Of a stretch of 8,912 bases of DNA, positions 6,829 through 8,912 are shown piece after piece. Source of the stretch: Octadecabacter sp. (GTDB lineage: Bacteria > Pseudomonadota > Alphaproteobacteria > Rhodobacterales > Rhodobacteraceae); assembly GCA_018500065.2 (NCBI GenBank), contig JAHBAO020000417.1:1-8912 (forward strand), in the 5' to 3' direction. The position numbers and the translations under genes were made by a program. Each line of letters starts with the position of its first letter. Position 1 is the stretch's first letter. The notes under the pieces were generated by a model. The model was not told the origin of the DNA. It did no database searches and worked only from the letters and a program-made list of their open reading frames with translations.

Positions 6829-8829
6829 ATGGGTATTTTCAACAAGATACTGATCGCAAACCGCGGCGAAATTGCCTGCCGCGTGATGGCCACTGCAAAG
6901 CGGTTGGGCATAAAAACCGTCGCCGTATATTCCGACGCAGATGCGCGCGCAAAACACGTGGAAATGGCGGACGAAGCGGTGCGTATCGGACCTGCGGATG
7001 TGGCGCAAAGCTATCTGTTGGGCGACATCATCATCCAAGCCGCGTTGGACACGGGCGCAGACGCAATCCACCCCGGCTATGGGTTCTTGTCAGAAAACCC
7101 AGATTTTGTTGACGCGGTTGTGGCGGCGGGCCTTACGTTTATCGGCCCTTCCGCTGACGCCATTCGCGCAATGGGTCTGAAAGACGCAGCTAAGGCACTC
7201 ATGATCAAGGCCGGCGTTCCCGTCGTTCCAGGCTATCACGGAAGCGACCAAGACGCGGGTTTTCTGGCAGAGGAAGCCCGCAAAATTGGCTATCCGGTGC
7301 TCATCAAGGCGCGCGCAGGCGGTGGCGGCAAAGGCATGCGGCTGGTCGAAGACCCCGCCGATTTCGCCGATGCTTTGTCGGCTGCACAGCGCGAAGGTCA
7401 GGCGAGTTTTGGCGACCCTGTTTGCCTGATCGAAAAGTACATCTCGAAACCACGCCACATCGAAGTGCAGGTCTTTGGCGATGCGCATGGCAATGTCGTG
7501 CACCTGTTCGAGCGGGATTGTTCGCTGCAGCGGCGCCACCAAAAGGTGATCGAAGAAGCCCCTGCCCCTGATATGCCCCAAGACGTGCGCGACGCGATGG
7601 GCAAGGCCGCTGTAGAGGCGGCTAAGGCTGTTGGTTACCAGAACGCGGGCACCGTGGAATTCATCGTTGATGGTTCGGGGCCGCTGCGGGTCGATGGATT
7701 TTGGTTCATGGAAATGAACACACGGCTGCAGGTCGAACATCCGGTATCGGAAGCCATCACGGGCATAGATTTCGTGGAATTGCAGTTGCATGTCGCGTCA
7801 GGCGATCCCCTGCCCTTTGTGCAAGACGACTTGGCAATCGACGGTTGGGCAATGGAAGCCCGCGTTTACGCCGAAGACGCAAGCCGCGGATTTTTGCCCG
7901 CCATCGGAACCCTGCACCACTTGCAGTTTCCAAAAGGGTCCGCCTTCGCAAATGGATCGGTGCGGATCGACAGTGGCGTGACGCAAGGCGACGAGATTAG
8001 CCCGTGGTATGACCCAATGATCGCCAAGATCATTGTCCACGCGGCCACCCGCGACGCTGCGCGTAGTTTGCTGATTGCGGCGCTCGAACGGACCCAGCTT
8101 GTGGGCTGCGTCACGAACGTCGAATTCTTGACAGCACTGGCCCGCAACACGCGGTTTGCAAGTGGTGATGTGGATACCGGCCTCATTGCGCAGGATATGG
8201 GTGCTTTGGTCAGGACAGACGGCCCCAGTGAACTGTCGATTGCCCTTGGGGCAATTGCCGCAGGTGGGCTGTTGCCCGAGACCACGCAGGACCCTTGGTC
8301 GAAACTGGCAGGCTGGCGTCAATGGGGCGCGGCCGAGCATATCGTTAAAATACAGAACCAAGGCGATGAAACCCAAATGCGCGTGGCCCTTCATGGTGCA
8401 GGCCAGTTTACGGTAGGTGATCTGAATTTGACGTTGGCACCCACCGCCGACGCTTGGCGCGTTCAGACACAAGATCAGCAACGCAATGTGCAGATCGCGA
8501 TCTTGCACGACACAGTCAGTGTCTTTGAGGGCGGGCGCGTCGACAGCTTTGGGCTGATTGATCCGCTTGCACAAACCAATGCCCAAGGGGATGGCGGCGA
8601 TGGTGTTGTCGCCCCCATGCCCGGTCTGGTGCGGCAGGTTTTCGTTTCCAAAGGCGATAACGTCACCCGTGGCGACGATCTGATGATCCTTGAAGCGATG
8701 AAGATGGAGCACCGTCTGACCGCCCCGCGTGACGGGGTGGTTGAAGAGGTCCTTTGCAGTGAAGGCAGCCAAGTCAGCGATGGGGAAATGTTGCTCCAGC
8801 TTAGCGAGATCGAGCCGTCTGATGCGTGA
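6829..8829 (+). CDS. mccA: Methylcrotonyl-CoA carboxylase, biotin-carboxylase/biotin-carrier (alpha) subunit
   Basis: This 666-residue subunit carboxylates its own biotin with ATP and bicarbonate and delivers it to the beta subunit. The biotin carboxylase domain spans about 2-450. It starts FNKILIANRGEIACRV, has HPGYGFLSEN (81-90), the ATP-grasp glycine loop GGGGKGM (164-170), HLFERDCSLQRRHQKVIEEAP (225-245) and the catalytic stretch EMNTRLQVEHPVSE (295-308). A linker/BT-like region follows (about 455-590), which contacts the carboxyltransferase in this family. The C-terminal biotin carrier domain (about 592-660) has the biotinylation motif EAMKM with Lys625 as acceptor. Domain order and length fit the methylcrotonyl, rather than acetyl, enzyme. 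The start is 2 nt after the mccB stop without a clear Shine-Dalgarno, so reinitiation is likely. It overlaps the next gene by 8 nt. It is also named liuD. Biotin loading needs a BirA-type ligase encoded elsewhere. Confidence 0.96.
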   Translation: MGIFNKILIANRGEIACRVMATAKRLGIKTVAVYSDADARAKHVEMADEAVRIGPADVAQSYLLGDIIIQAALDTGADAIHPGYGFLSENPDFVDAVVAAGLTFIGPSADAIRAMGLKDAAKALMIKAGVPVVPGYHGSDQDAGFLAEEARKIGYPVLIKARAGGGGKGMRLVEDPADFADALSAAQREGQASFGDPVCLIEKYISKPRHIEVQVFGDAHGNVVHLFERDCSLQRRHQKVIEEAPAPDMPQDVRDAMGKAAVEAAKAVGYQNAGTVEFIVDGSGPLRVDGFWFMEMNTRLQVEHPVSEAITGIDFVELQLHVASGDPLPFVQDDLAIDGWAMEARVYAEDASRGFLPAIGTLHHLQFPKGSAFANGSVRIDSGVTQGDEISPWYDPMIAKIIVHAATRDAARSLLIAALERTQLVGCVTNVEFLTALARNTRFASGDVDTGLIAQDMGALVRTDGPSELSIALGAIAAGGLLPETTQDPWSKLAGWRQWGAAEHIVKIQNQGDETQMRVALHGAGQFTVGDLNLTLAPTADAWRVQTQDQQRNVQIAILHDTVSVFEGGRVDSFGLIDPLAQTNAQGDGGDGVVAPMPGLVRQVFVSKGDNVTRGDDLMILEAMKMEHRLTAPRDGVVEEVLCSEGSQVSDGEMLLQLSEIEPSDA

Positions 8830-8912
8830 TCCTGTGACCATCTTCGAGGTCGGCCCGCGCGACGGGTTGCAAAACGAACCGACCCAAATCAGCACAGCCG
8901 ACAAAATCCGGC
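8822..8912 (+). CDS. Hydroxymethylglutaryl-CoA lyase (5' end only)
   Basis: An ATG at 8822, overlapping the mccA stop by 8 nt, opens a frame that runs off the window after 30 codons. The peptide begins MRDPVTIFEVGPRDGLQNEP. The EVGPRDGLQNE stretch is the N-terminal hallmark of HMG-CoA lyase, a DRE-TIM metallolyase. Its Arg-Asp pair corresponds to Arg41 and the metal ligand Asp42 of the human enzyme. The lyase splits HMG-CoA to acetyl-CoA and acetoacetate, the last step of leucine degradation, which fits its place after the carboxylase genes. The names liuE and mvaB are used for this gene. The rest, including the signature cysteine loop, is outside the window. Confidence 0.93.
   Translation, partial: MRDPVTIFEVGPRDGLQNEPTQISTADKIR

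Noticed and set aside
7090..7791. 233-codon antisense frame inside mccA, and similar antisense frames in mccB and ivd
   Set aside because: They are shadows of conserved enzymes on the opposite strand. No initiation signal or recognisable protein feature was seen.
7798..8904. 368-codon open frame antisense to mccA
   Set aside because: It lies wholly opposite a well-supported biotin carboxylase gene. Its translation shows no recognisable domain, and long antisense frames are expected opposite GC-rich coding sequence.

Overview
The window reads as a chromosomal segment of an alphaproteobacterium, most likely a marine Rhodobacterales (Roseobacter-group) species. This rests on recalled resemblance of the isovaleryl-CoA dehydrogenase, the TIM-barrel protein start and the PrtD/HlyD pair to proteins of that group, on moderately high GC coding with GC-rich third positions, and on tight overlapping operons. 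No database search was possible. I see no rRNA, tRNA, CRISPR array, insertion sequence or phage gene.

The left part (1-3311) is read on the minus strand. Going leftwards it holds a type I secretion ABC transporter (permease and ATPase in one chain, PrtD type), overlapping by 4 nt with its HlyD-type membrane fusion partner. After a 92-bp gap comes the start of a sugar phosphate isomerase/epimerase-like TIM-barrel gene that runs off the window. No secreted cargo and no TolC-type outer-membrane protein is present.

The right part (3452-8912) is read on the plus strand and is a leucine (liu) degradation operon: a TetR-family regulator, isovaleryl-CoA dehydrogenase, methylcrotonyl-CoA carboxylase carboxyltransferase subunit, the biotin-carrying subunit of the same enzyme, and the first 30 codons of hydroxymethylglutaryl-CoA lyase. 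All junctions are overlaps of 1-8 nt or a 2-nt gap, so the genes are almost certainly co-transcribed. Together they take isovaleryl-CoA to 3-methylcrotonyl-CoA, then 3-methylglutaconyl-CoA, and after hydration cleave HMG-CoA to acetyl-CoA and acetoacetate. The hydratase (liuC) is not in the window.

The most informative non-coding stretch is the divergent region 3312-3451. A perfect 11-bp inverted repeat ends 3 nt before the tetR ATG and overlaps a consensus TTGACA -35 box. It also overlaps a plausible promoter facing the secretion genes. This suggests autoregulation by the TetR protein, a possibly leaderless tetR transcript, and possible shared control of the secretion genes. I did not find evidence for a wholly new system: the genes belong to known families, and the promoter architecture is the part most worth testing.
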